Origin: a virus
DNA: 64,000 bases
Virus record (IMG/VR): IMGVR_UViG_3300007734_000761
Span: 1-64,000 of that record
Reading direction: 5' to 3' (one strand)
Made by a program: the position numbers and the translations under genes. The notes under the pieces were generated by a model. It searched no databases. It was given only the letters and a program-made list of their open reading frames with translations, and was not told the DNA's origin. Shown one piece after another: positions 1-7,041 of this stretch; within the stretch, counting starts at the first letter, position 1, and each line of letters starts with the position of its first letter.

Positions 1-3
1 CTG

Positions 4-309
4 TCATATTTCCATTGTTATTTTTTCCATACCATAATCACTACACTTCATTCCCCACTGTAAATTAGCCCACATCATTTCTTTTTCTGCCTTATATTTG
101 GGAATTTTAAGAACTTTACGTAAATGACTTACACCCCATTTTTTCCACTCTTCATTTTCAGCTGTAGTCATTTCCCACTGTTGATACCAGTTATCTTGTC
201 TACCTTTAATGTCGTCATAGGTAACATTATGACCTGCTATTTCAAACATTTTATTGATCAAATCAATAACTGCTTGTTCTTGTTTTTCTTCTTTACTTAG
301 TCTTTTCAT
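4..309 (-). CDS. hypothetical protein, 101 aa
   Basis: I do not recognise this protein. It is charged, with a Lys/Glu-rich N-terminus and a cluster of tryptophans in the first two thirds (WYQQWEM, WKKWG). No signal peptide or membrane segment is visible. It overlaps the 3' end of the gene at 293-598 by 17 nt and is the last gene of a tightly packed run of small genes, probably one early transcription unit. Confidence 0.75.
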   Translation of the reverse strand: MKRLSKEEKQEQAVIDLINKMFEIAGHNVTYDDIKGRQDNWYQQWEMTTAENEEWKKWGVSHLRKVLKIPKYKAEKEMMWANLQWGMKCSDYGMEKITMEI

Positions 310-598
310 TTAACAATTTAATCAGTTGTTGTTTAGCTCGTTCGGTTATTGTTCTATCATGTCCACCAATGTGCCATTCAATTACATCATCATTTGAATA
401 TTGTCTGTATTCTTTCCAATCATACACTGTAAACACATCACCATTTTCTAATTCCATTTCCCACTCATGTTGTACTTTATCATCTTTAATTCCATAATGC
501 ATTACACTACCTAATACTTCTTCCAATTGATTTACAGTTGCTTTAACTGTTGACATGTGAAAACTTGTTCCATTTAGTGATCTATTTGTTTGTTTCAT
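293..598 (-). CDS. hypothetical protein, 101 aa
   Basis: Unrecognised soluble protein. The middle (GDVFTVYDWKEYRQ, followed by VIEWHIGGHD) looks like alternating beta strands, and the C-terminus is a short basic helix. Its start overlaps the stop of the upstream gene at 595-783 in an ATGA-type arrangement, suggesting translational coupling. Function unknown. Confidence 0.75.
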   Translation of the reverse strand: MKQTNRSLNGTSFHMSTVKATVNQLEEVLGSVMHYGIKDDKVQHEWEMELENGDVFTVYDWKEYRQYSNDDVIEWHIGGHDRTITERAKQQLIKLLNEKTK

Positions 599-783
599 TT
601 TTCTAATGTTTCTTTTAAAAATGTTACTGCTAAATTAATTCTACTATTTAAAAAACCTACCTCAAAACTATAGTTTTCATCACCTGCTCCATACTTAATT
701 GCTGCTTCTTTAGCATCACGACAAGCAGTTTCAATTTCTTTTAATGCTAACTTGATGTATGTTTCTTGGTCTTTTTTTCTCAT
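595..783 (-). CDS. hypothetical protein, 62 aa, helical
   Basis: Small, mostly helical protein with heptad-like spacing. No motif recognised. It overlaps both neighbours by 4 nt, which is typical of coupled phage operons. Confidence 0.7.
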   Translation of the reverse strand: MRKKDQETYIKLALKEIETACRDAKEAAIKYGAGDENYSFEVGFLNSRINLAVTFLKETLEK

Positions 784-980
784 TGTTCTTTCTTATAAAT
801 ACGACAACATGCTTCACAACCAGCATCCATACCCAATTCATCAGCGTAGTTGAAACTTAGTGCTGGTGTTTTACACAAGTTACCTTTTCCTGACTTATAA
901 ATGTGAGCTGTGTTTGCATAAACATTACCTTTATTACCAAAAATTGTGTAACCTTTCTTCAAATCAAATTTCTTTATCAT
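780..980 (-). CDS. hypothetical small Cys-containing protein, 66 aa
   Basis: The protein has a cysteine at residue 36 and a C-terminal C-x2-C-C cluster (residues 55-59), plus a histidine near residue 27. These could bind one metal ion, but that is inference. The start is preceded by AAAAGTT directly before ATG, a start context seen at many genes here. Confidence 0.7.
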   Translation of the reverse strand: MIKKFDLKKGYTIFGNKGNVYANTAHIYKSGKGNLCKTPALSFNYADELGMDAGCEACCRIYKKEQ

Positions 981-985
981 AACTT

Positions 986-1159
986 TTATTTTTTATTTGC
1001 TTTATAGTTTAAAAATATCAATCCAAAACAAACTCCAATTACAAACCATAATCCAACTCCAAACCACAATCCATTTTTATTAAAATAATCAATACTAAAA
1101 CAAACCAATGCAATTGCTATACATTTGAGGTTAAATTTATGTTCATCACTTATTTTCAT
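986..1159 (-). CDS. small membrane protein, 57 aa
   Basis: A short reading frame of 57 codons with an ATG preceded by AAAAGTT. It has two hydrophobic stretches (about residues 11-24 and 31-50) separated by a short polar loop, and a basic C-terminus (KANKK). This fits a two-pass inner-membrane protein. It overlaps the end of the 46-aa gene upstream. No family recognised. Confidence 0.6.
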   Translation of the reverse strand: MKISDEHKFNLKCIAIALVCFSIDYFNKNGLWFGVGLWFVIGVCFGLIFLNYKANKK

Positions 1160-1286
1160 AACTTTTACTTTGTTTTCTTGAGTATACTTTAGCTGATGGT
1201 TTTACTTTCTGTAACATACGTCTGCGAATTAACTGAGCCATGTGACGTTGTTCAGGTGTGTGTCGTTCATTCTGTGATTGTTTCAT
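1146..1286 (-). CDS. small basic protein, 46 aa
   Basis: A 46-codon frame rich in Arg, Lys and Gln (RHMAQLIRRRM in the middle) with no hydrophobic segment. Its start overlaps the last 20 nt of the gene at 1267-1548, and its stop lies inside the next gene. The tiling with neighbours supports a real gene. It could bind nucleic acid, but nothing shows this directly. Confidence 0.5.
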   Translation of the reverse strand: MKQSQNERHTPEQRHMAQLIRRRMLQKVKPSAKVYSRKQSKSYENK

Positions 1287-1548
1287 CTTCTACCTTTCGT
1301 TTTATTGAAGTTAATGCTTCTTGTAACTGACATTCAATTTCGAATTGTTTTTCATATTCCTTTTCACCTTTCATTCTATATGTCATTACATCTAAATAGT
1401 TTCTGTGGATACAGAAAAACTCATTATTAATAGTGAAGTCCATATTACCACTTTCACCATCAGTAAAATCAGCGTCGCCATATGTTTCATTAACGTATTT
1501 AATGAAATGTTTTAGGGTCAATTTGTTTTGTTTTGTCTTACTTATCAT
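1267..1548 (-). CDS. hypothetical protein, 93 aa
   Basis: A longer frame could start at 1581, but those codons lie inside the TTTTGCC promoter box. I therefore place the start at 1548, immediately after the promoter's -10 repeat, as for three other genes here. The protein looks alpha/beta and ends in a helix (SIKRKVEDETITE). No motif is recognised. Confidence 0.7.
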   Translation of the reverse strand: MISKTKQNKLTLKHFIKYVNETYGDADFTDGESGNMDFTINNEFFCIHRNYLDVMTYRMKGEKEYEKQFEIECQLQEALTSIKRKVEDETITE

Positions 1549-1583
1549 ACTATACCATACAAAGTAAAATTTAAAAGGCAAAA
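1549..1583 (-). promoter_or_regulatory. class A promoter
   Basis: TTTGCC (1577-1582) and TATGGT (1554-1559) are separated by 17 bp. The ATG at 1548 follows the -10 by 5 nt, so the predicted transcript start falls on the start codon. Confidence 0.7.
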
Positions 1584-2344
1584 TATTTTTTAAGTTTCTC
1601 TTCAGCTTTAATTTTAGTCAAACGAACACTTTCTTTATGTATACCTAATTCGTCTGCTATTTCTTTAATGTCCCAATCTTTACCATCTAAACCATAATAC
1701 ATAGTAAGCACTTTATTTTCACGTTCACTTAATTTTGAAAACAACTTATCAATAAGATCCTTATTAGAAACTTCTAAGTCAGGAATCAAAGCATTAGTAT
1801 TTTTAATTACGTCAAGTAGAGTACTAGTTTCATCTTCACCACTAATTGATTGTTGTAGATCAATTGTATTAGGTAAGTTTGACATTTCACTGTCTAATTC
1901 ACCTTTACCATCATTCAATTTTTTAATTTGTCTGTGTAGTTCTTGAGCTATGTTAATTGGCAGTCGAATAGTTCTAGCGTTTTCATAAATACAAGCCAAA
2001 ATACCTTGTTTAATCCAATGGTAACTGTAAGTAGTAAATCTATTTCCACTTGACCAGTCAAAGTTTTCAATAGCATTGATTAGACCTAAATTACCTGCTT
2101 GAATTAAATCAACCATATCTACACCTGCAAATTGAAACTTATTTACTTCTTTAATTACATAGCGCAAATAACCCTTTACCATTTCATCTTTCAGTTGTTT
2201 CTTTTCATCATCAGTAGTAAGTGGATCTAACATTTTACTTACAATTTCCTTTTCACGTTTTGGGTTCATTTGAGGCATTTTAGTAAGCTCCTTACTGTAC
2301 AGTTTAAAACTGTCATCATTTATCATTAGTCTTTTCTTACTCAT
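1571..2344 (-). CDS. phage sigma-70 family RNA polymerase sigma factor
   Basis: A 257-aa RpoD-like factor. Region 2 spans residues 58-128, including the core-binding DLIQAGNLGLINAI stretch and the -10-recognising aromatic segment (NRFTTYSYHWIKQGI). A short region-3-like linker follows. Region 4 spans about 203-252, with a helix-turn-helix (DIKEIADELGIHKESVRLTKIKA) for -35 contact. No anti-sigma domain or region 1.1 is present. It has its own class A promoter with the ATG at the predicted start site. It is an early-type gene and a candidate for redirecting host polymerase to class A or class B phage promoters; which of these is inference. Confidence 0.93.
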   Translation of the reverse strand: MSKKRLMINDDSFKLYSKELTKMPQMNPKREKEIVSKMLDPLTTDDEKKQLKDEMVKGYLRYVIKEVNKFQFAGVDMVDLIQAGNLGLINAIENFDWSSGNRFTTYSYHWIKQGILACIYENARTIRLPINIAQELHRQIKKLNDGKGELDSEMSNLPNTIDLQQSISGEDETSTLLDVIKNTNALIPDLEVSNKDLIDKLFSKLSERENKVLTMYYGLDGKDWDIKEIADELGIHKESVRLTKIKAEEKLKKYFAF

Positions 2345-2380
2345 ACTATACTATACAACTTAATTTTAAAAAGGCAAAAA
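2345..2380 (-). promoter_or_regulatory. class A promoter of the sigma factor gene
   Basis: TTTGCC (2373-2378), 17 bp spacer, TATAGT (2350-2355), then a second overlapping TATAGT. The ATG at 2344 lies 5 nt past the first -10 hexamer, implying a leaderless mRNA. Confidence 0.75.
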
Positions 2381-2391
2381 AATTTTTATAT

Positions 2392-2598
2392 TTAGATAAT
2401 TGTACTTTGACCAATTTCTTTATTTTGTTCTGTTCGTTCGTCAATTATGTCTTTTTCATTCCAATATTCATCAACATCACTAGACATAAGTTCTAACAGT
2501 TCTACATAATCACTAACTTTAACCCAACGTGTTCCATCAAACACATATTCATCATAGCTGGTTAATTCTTTATTGTTGATATTAGTTGTGCTGATCAT
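2392..2598 (-). CDS. hypothetical protein, about 68 aa
   Basis: The frame is open to 2643, but residues 1-15 there would be hydrophobic and overlap the gene upstream. The internal ATG at 2598 gives a soluble acidic protein (ELLELMSSDVDEYWNEKD). Start choice is uncertain. No family recognised. Confidence 0.6.
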   Translation of the reverse strand: MISTTNINNKELTSYDEYVFDGTRWVKVSDYVELLELMSSDVDEYWNEKDIIDERTEQNKEIGQSTII

Positions 2599-2599
2599 A

Positions 2600-2791
2600 T
2601 TAACAATTGTTATAACCCCAAATAAAACAAAATATAAATGCAATTAATTGTAATACTACAACCCAAAATTCACTATGAAATAGACTATCACTACCTGACT
2701 TGACATCATAAATGTACCTGTCTTCTTCCCATGGTGCTTTGGTTATTTTTGTTTTACCTACTCTATATTGATTTCGTTTTGGTTTACTCAT
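2600..2791 (-). CDS. small membrane protein, 63 aa
   Basis: A basic N-terminal half (KPKRNQYRVGKTK) is followed by one hydrophobic helix near the C-terminus (about residues 43-60). It is probably a tail-anchored inner-membrane protein with a cytoplasmic N-terminus. It overlaps the upstream gene by 4 nt. Confidence 0.65.
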   Translation of the reverse strand: MSKPKRNQYRVGKTKITKAPWEEDRYIYDVKSGSDSLFHSEFWVVVLQLIAFIFCFIWGYNNC

Positions 2792-3039
2792 AGTCTATTT
2801 GCTATTTTCTTAATTGTTTCTTCTTCTTCTAATGTTAAATAAACTCGTTTATTATACAACTTATCTAAGGCATTTTTATATTCTAAATCCATTAAATTGT
2901 CTTCACCAATTACACCAGATGAAGTTGAAATGTAACCTTTTTCATTTAACACTTCAATTAGTTCTTTAATTTCACTTTTAGAACATTCCCAAACATAGTC
3001 TGAAGGGTCAATGTCAACGTAATTTCTAAATTCAGGCAT
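2788..3039 (-). CDS. hypothetical protein, 83 aa
   Basis: Acidic, with predicted helices (SEIKELIEVLNEKGY and a C-terminal LEEEETIKKIANRL). No recognisable motif. The upstream and downstream genes are within a few bases, so it is co-transcribed. Confidence 0.7.
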   Translation of the reverse strand: MPEFRNYVDIDPSDYVWECSKSEIKELIEVLNEKGYISTSSGVIGEDNLMDLEYKNALDKLYNKRVYLTLEEEETIKKIANRL

Positions 3040-3041
3040 AA

Positions 3042-3374
3042 TTAAATATTACTAGCAACGTTTTTACCTTTATCAGTCAACCTGTAAACATTTTCTCCAC
3101 TGTCCATATCAATATCACCTTGAAGCAAACCTTCATCTACTAAATGTTGTACATGTATTTTAGTTACAGTAGCCATCATACAATCAATAAATTGATCTTC
3201 AGTCAATGTTGGTTCATCAAATTCAATTATGTTTTCTTCTGCTTTAATAAGCAATTCTTCCATAAACGCTTCTCTTACTTCATCTTCATTTAACTGAAAT
3301 TCTTTAGCCATAGCATTAAAGTCAACTCCGTGTTCAATTTGTGTTCTGTAAATTTCTAGATCAATATTTTTCAT
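3042..3374 (-). CDS. hypothetical protein, 110 aa, possible winged helix
   Basis: The N-terminal half contains a helix-turn-helix-like stretch (FNAMAKEFQLNEDEVREAF). The C-terminal half (VTKIHVQHLVDEGLLQGDIDMDSGENVYRLTDKGKNVA) resembles a winged-helix recognition helix plus wing ending in the common LTDKG turn. It could be a small transcription regulator, but this rests on pattern only. Confidence 0.65.
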   Translation of the reverse strand: MKNIDLEIYRTQIEHGVDFNAMAKEFQLNEDEVREAFMEELLIKAEENIIEFDEPTLTEDQFIDCMMATVTKIHVQHLVDEGLLQGDIDMDSGENVYRLTDKGKNVASNI

Positions 3375-3394
3375 AACTGTTATTTTTTATCGCC

Positions 3395-3425
3395 ACCAAA
3401 AGCCAGTACAAGACTGGCTAAGGTA
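3395..3425 (-). terminator. hairpin, possible terminator
   Basis: Inverted repeat AGCCAGT (3401-3407) and ACTGGCT (3413-3419) with a 5-nt loop lies downstream of the gene at 3453-3710. Only a short T-run follows on the minus strand, so termination is likely weak. Confidence 0.45.
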
Positions 3426-3452
3426 GATAAAAAGATAAAAGTATGAAATATA

Positions 3453-3710
3453 TTATTCTACTTCCCCATCACCGTAGGGGTCGTGGTAATAATCAATATC
3501 GTCTAACTTAGTTGTACTCATGATAATATCATCTAAGCTATCTATAACATTAAGTAGTGGTTCATACACACTACTTTCTAATTCACTAGCAATACTATCA
3601 ACTAGGTTAGTATCACTCATTGATTCATCTAGTTCGCTTGATAAGCGTTTCAATTCAACTAATACGTCGTTCAAATGTTCTAAAATATCGTTTGTCATAA
3701 TGTTATTCAC
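3453..3710 (-). CDS. hypothetical acidic protein, 85 aa
   Basis: Strongly acidic (many Asp and Glu), mostly helical, with no membrane segment. It is flanked by a stem-loop on each side. The small size and acidity are reminiscent of DNA-mimic or anti-host proteins, but nothing specific supports that. Confidence 0.7.
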   Translation of the reverse strand: MNNIMTNDILEHLNDVLVELKRLSSELDESMSDTNLVDSIASELESSVYEPLLNVIDSLDDIIMSTTKLDDIDYYHDPYGDGEVE

Positions 3711-3713
3711 TAC

Positions 3714-3748
3714 CTAAAGCCCGTTACTTGTGGTAACGAGCTAGGTAT
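3714..3748. other. stem-loop between two early genes
   Basis: An imperfect inverted repeat centred on CGTTAC and GTAACG, extended by AGC/GCT and ACCTA/TAGGT pairs. It lies between the AAA+ gene and the acidic protein gene. No long T-run is present, so it may be a processing or attenuating hairpin. Confidence 0.45.
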
Positions 3749-3770
3749 ATGAGACATCTGACTGCGATCT

Positions 3771-4946
3771 TTATTTCAAAATCAACTGACTTAATTCTTT
3801 ATCCATCAACATCATTTGGTACTTTTTGGTATTAGCATTGTAAATGCCTTTAACCATATTAAACATGATGTCTTTAGTAAATATGTCACTCTTAACAAGT
3901 GCTTTGATTCGTTCAATAGTAGTTTTTTCTACTTTACTATCAGTAGCGAATCGTTCAAGATAGTTAACTAAACGAGTTGAAATAGTAGCTGCAATGTCAG
4001 CTCGATACTTATCATCATCACCAATGATACTCTTAAGTGTACCCAAAACATACTTTTCATCTTGATCCATAATGTTTTGTGGTGAAATGATTTTGTCTAG
4101 TTTATTATTAATAAACATAGTAAACATAGAACTAAATTCACTACCAACTGAACCTTCACCAATCATCTGGATCAAAGGCAAGCTGTCTTCAAACGACTTA
4201 ATTGAACTAATTGAGTTAAAGAACATAACTGCACTACGGCTGTTTACTTCTTTGTTAATCAACTCTGGGTTCATCAACATAAAGTTAATACAACGACCAT
4301 CAATGTCATTATGTTCAGCCCATTTACCCCAACAATCCATGTCAAATTTCAAATTAACACTAATGAAACGGGTTTTCTGAGCATTATCAATACTATTAAC
4401 CAAATAATCACCATTATCAGGGTTAGCAGTCAAAATGATATGCCAATCTTTAGGCAATGTCCAGCTAATATATTGCTGACGATCAATCAACTCCATTACA
4501 GCTTGAATAAAACGACTATCAGCTCGGTTCCAGTCATCAAGCAACAACACACCACCATTTGATTTATTAGCAATCCATTCAGGTGGACAATAACTCATTC
4601 TGTTTTTACCTGTGGTTTTATAACCTTCAGTACGAACATCTTCAAGTGCTGATTCGTCTACATACTTAGTAGTTGCACCATCAGTAACTTCAAATTGACG
4701 AATTGGAAAACCAACCAAGTCACCAATCTCTTCGATTTGAGCTAGGTTCAATTTAACAAAATTCAAATTCAGTTCTTCAGCTAGTTGAACAATACTACTT
4801 GTTTTACCAATACCTGATTCACCAATAACTTCTACTGCTACAGGACCTTTACCATTTTCTTGCAAATGGCGATTGTTGCTAATGATGTGATTCAAAAAAT
4901 CTTTCAATTCATTAGGATTAATGGAAACTAAATCTTTTCTACTCAT
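3771..4946 (-). CDS. MoxR/CobS-type AAA+ ATPase
   Basis: A 391-aa AAA+ ATPase. Walker A (GESGIGKT) is at residues 42-49. Walker B (GGVLLLDDWNRAD) is near residues 131-143, followed by a sensor stretch (HIILTANPDN). The 'R-A-D' after Walker B and the 'TANP' sensor are typical of the MoxR and CobS branch. These ATPases usually work with a VWA-domain partner to insert metals or remodel proteins, and such a partner is encoded three genes downstream of it in coordinate order (7038-8336). The two are probably functionally paired. Many T4-like phages carry a CobS-like ATPase whose substrate is unknown. Confidence 0.85.
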   Translation of the reverse strand: MSRKDLVSINPNELKDFLNHIISNNRHLQENGKGPVAVEVIGESGIGKTSSIVQLAEELNLNFVKLNLAQIEEIGDLVGFPIRQFEVTDGATTKYVDESALEDVRTEGYKTTGKNRMSYCPPEWIANKSNGGVLLLDDWNRADSRFIQAVMELIDRQQYISWTLPKDWHIILTANPDNGDYLVNSIDNAQKTRFISVNLKFDMDCWGKWAEHNDIDGRCINFMLMNPELINKEVNSRSAVMFFNSISSIKSFEDSLPLIQMIGEGSVGSEFSSMFTMFINNKLDKIISPQNIMDQDEKYVLGTLKSIIGDDDKYRADIAATISTRLVNYLERFATDSKVEKTTIERIKALVKSDIFTKDIMFNMVKGIYNANTKKYQMMLMDKELSQLILK

Positions 4947-4981
4947 AATTTATCTTTTTATCTTTTTATATTTCTTATTAT

Positions 4982-5015
4982 ACTATACTATACAACTTAC
5001 CTTTTAAAAGGCAAA
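4982..5015 (-). promoter_or_regulatory. class A promoter of the AAA+ gene
   Basis: TTTGCC (5010-5015), 17 bp, TATAGT (4987-4992) with a repeated TATAGT half. The leader to the ATG at 4946 is about 35-40 nt. Confidence 0.72.
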
Positions 5016-5031
5016 AAAGTTTTTTAAAATT

Positions 5032-6027
5032 TTACTTGAAAATTACATCTACGATTTCAGTATTTTCTTGATTAGTCATTTTACTGAACTTAGCATTCAA
5101 GTTATCAACAATATATTTCTTAATACTAGCAGCATAATCAGTCTTACCAAACTTGTTCCACATACTCATACCATACACTTCCCAACCTTGATTCCACCTA
5201 ATTTTATTTACTTCTAAATATGTCAACAATGCTTTGAAGTTTTTACTTGTATATTGACTCATTGCATTAAATCTACTTGTGTGGGTGTAACAGTAATTCA
5301 TTAACAAACTAATTTTGAATACGTTTTCATCACTTAGATTTACGTTACTCAACATTTCAATTCCCAATTTGAATGTGTCTGTGTCTTTAGCCACCAACAT
5401 TCCTCTCAATGTTTCATAAATTTCATCATCTAAATCAATTCCATCTTTATTCATTGTTTGAGTCAAACAATCATCATAAACGATAGTTGCTTTACTACCA
5501 TCTAGACTCAAAATAAAATCAATAGATTCAACTATTTTAGTATTTCTATAACCATTGATTACTTGTCCTGTCAATGTAGTACATTTCTTTTCTAAATCAA
5601 AATACTCTTGATCATTACTATTTGATGATTTCAAATAAAATGTACGATCAGTAGATTTAATTTTTTTCATTTCATTAGCAGGAACAATTTGAAATGATTT
5701 AGTTTCAAGATTTTGTAAATACTTAATTGTGTCTCGTCGAACAAATACTATATCTGCTTTACTTAACAATGTGACTTTTTTGCAATTATTATCAGTCAAG
5801 AACTCTTTCAATTTAGTTCTAGGCACATCACTGTTTTTGTCAATCAACACATTTGTTTTAGGGTTGATTGTAGGCATTTTGTCTTTAATTTTACTAATAA
5901 TAGCATTCATTTTAGCTGTGTCTTTACTGTCAATAACTGTAGCAGCGTTCCATTGTTGGTCAAAGACTTGCCATTCAATTGTTCTCCAACCACCTCGACT
6001 CAATGGATAAATGTTTTGTGTTTTCAT
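5032..6027 (-). CDS. hypothetical protein, 331 aa
   Basis: Unrecognised soluble protein between the AAA+ ATPase and its likely VWA partner, so it may belong to the same system. A helical segment at about residues 207-240 (LRGMLVAKDTDTFKLGIEML) resembles a segment of the protein at 19974-20468, pointing to a shared module. The N-terminal half looks alpha/beta. It has its own class A promoter. Confidence 0.75.
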   Translation of the reverse strand: MKTQNIYPLSRGGWRTIEWQVFDQQWNAATVIDSKDTAKMNAIISKIKDKMPTINPKTNVLIDKNSDVPRTKLKEFLTDNNCKKVTLLSKADIVFVRRDTIKYLQNLETKSFQIVPANEMKKIKSTDRTFYLKSSNSNDQEYFDLEKKCTTLTGQVINGYRNTKIVESIDFILSLDGSKATIVYDDCLTQTMNKDGIDLDDEIYETLRGMLVAKDTDTFKLGIEMLSNVNLSDENVFKISLLMNYCYTHTSRFNAMSQYTSKNFKALLTYLEVNKIRWNQGWEVYGMSMWNKFGKTDYAASIKKYIVDNLNAKFSKMTNQENTEIVDVIFK

Positions 6028-6047
6028 AACTTTTATATCTTTTTTAT

Positions 6048-6081
6048 ACTATACTATACAAATAAACTTTTTAAAGGCAAA
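6048..6081 (-). promoter_or_regulatory. class A promoter
   Basis: TTTGCC (6076-6081), 17 bp, TATAGT (6053-6058) with a repeat half. It drives the gene at 5032-6027 with a leader of about 20-25 nt. Confidence 0.72.
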
Positions 6082-6086
6082 AAAAT

Positions 6087-6833
6087 TTAAAAATTCAAAT
6101 TGTAAATATCTAACATTGTACAGATTATTTTTGTAATGTTTTGTTGACTTGCTCTTGCACTTTGGCTAACTAAATTCCCTTCACTCAACAATTCAGCTGT
6201 AAATGTTCCAGTTTTATTTTTAACAAATTTAAATTCATCAATTAGTTTTTCATGTGTTCCAAATGTTTGAGTCCATTTGCTTGATTCTAATTTTAAATGT
6301 CCTTTATCTAATACATCTTCTATTTTAATAACATCTAATGTTCGTTTTGACTTATCAATTAAGTGATTAATTAATGAAATTTTAGCTTCTAATATTTCAT
6401 TTGAATGAAAACATTTGTGCATTTTATTAAACAAACCATTCATTAATTCTTGATCTGTTCTCATTTTAACAACAATGGCTAAAATCATTTGACTAAAAGC
6501 TACGTTTTTAATCAATCTTTCATCACTGACACTATCACTTAATCTAATATTACAGTCAATATTAGCCCACTCTTGTTTATCTTTAATTTGACTAAATGAA
6601 GCATTTGTTCCATAATAACCATTATCTGTAGTTTCAATATGAATACCCTTTTTATTAGACCAATTATTAGTTCTAAGTACAATGCCCTTTAGATCATAGT
6701 GATAACCTACTTGATCCATTATTTCACCTAATACAGCTTTGGCATTGTTTTGAATTGTTCTTTGACTATCTTTATGTTCTTGTTCAGTAGCTTCATATAA
6801 GTCATTCAAATTCTTTATTACATCTTCAATCAT
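6087..6833 (-). CDS. hypothetical protein, 248 aa
   Basis: Mostly helical at both ends, with a beta-rich middle (GIVLRTNNWSNKKGIHIETTDNGYYG). No catalytic motif recognised. It lies between the MoxR-type ATPase and the VWA protein, each with its own class A promoter, and may be part of that system. Confidence 0.72.
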   Translation of the reverse strand: MIEDVIKNLNDLYEATEQEHKDSQRTIQNNAKAVLGEIMDQVGYHYDLKGIVLRTNNWSNKKGIHIETTDNGYYGTNASFSQIKDKQEWANIDCNIRLSDSVSDERLIKNVAFSQMILAIVVKMRTDQELMNGLFNKMHKCFHSNEILEAKISLINHLIDKSKRTLDVIKIEDVLDKGHLKLESSKWTQTFGTHEKLIDEFKFVKNKTGTFTAELLSEGNLVSQSARASQQNITKIICTMLDIYNLNF

Positions 6834-6847
6834 AACCTTTTATTTAC

Positions 6848-6881
6848 ACTATACCATACACTTTACCTTTTAAAAGGCAAA
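6848..6881 (-). promoter_or_regulatory. class A promoter
   Basis: TTTGCC (6876-6881), 17 bp, TATGGT (6853-6858). It serves the gene at 6087-6833. Confidence 0.7.
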
Positions 6882-6885
6882 AGAA

Positions 6886-7041
6886 TTAATCTTTTTCTCT
6901 TAAGATTTGATGCTCTAGTGTCAGGAGCATACATAAGCGTTGTATACTCCCTTGTGACACCATAGCAATAAACATAAGTTCTTCATCTGAAGCTTTATTG
7001 AACCATTCAATCAGTTCTCCGTTTCCTACTTTTAATTTCAT
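6886..7041 (-). CDS. small protein, 51 aa
   Basis: A 51-codon frame whose ATG overlaps the stop of the VWA gene (ATGA), a strong sign of translational coupling. It is an amphipathic, helical protein (ELIEWFNKASDEELMFIAM). No family recognised. It is probably made together with the VWA/metallopeptidase protein. Confidence 0.6.
   Translation of the reverse strand: MKLKVGNGELIEWFNKASDEELMFIAMVSQGSIQRLCMLLTLEHQILREKD

Noticed and set aside
1267-1581. Start codon at 1581 for the 93-aa gene
   Set aside because: Its first codons coincide with the TTTTGCC promoter box. The downstream ATG at 1548 sits at the same spacing from the -10 as in three other genes.
3771-4946. Naming the AAA+ ATPase CobS (cobalt chelatase for vitamin B12)
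   Set aside because: The similarity is to the broader MoxR/CobS class. There are no cobalamin genes nearby, and the partner is a DUF2201-type protein rather than CobT.
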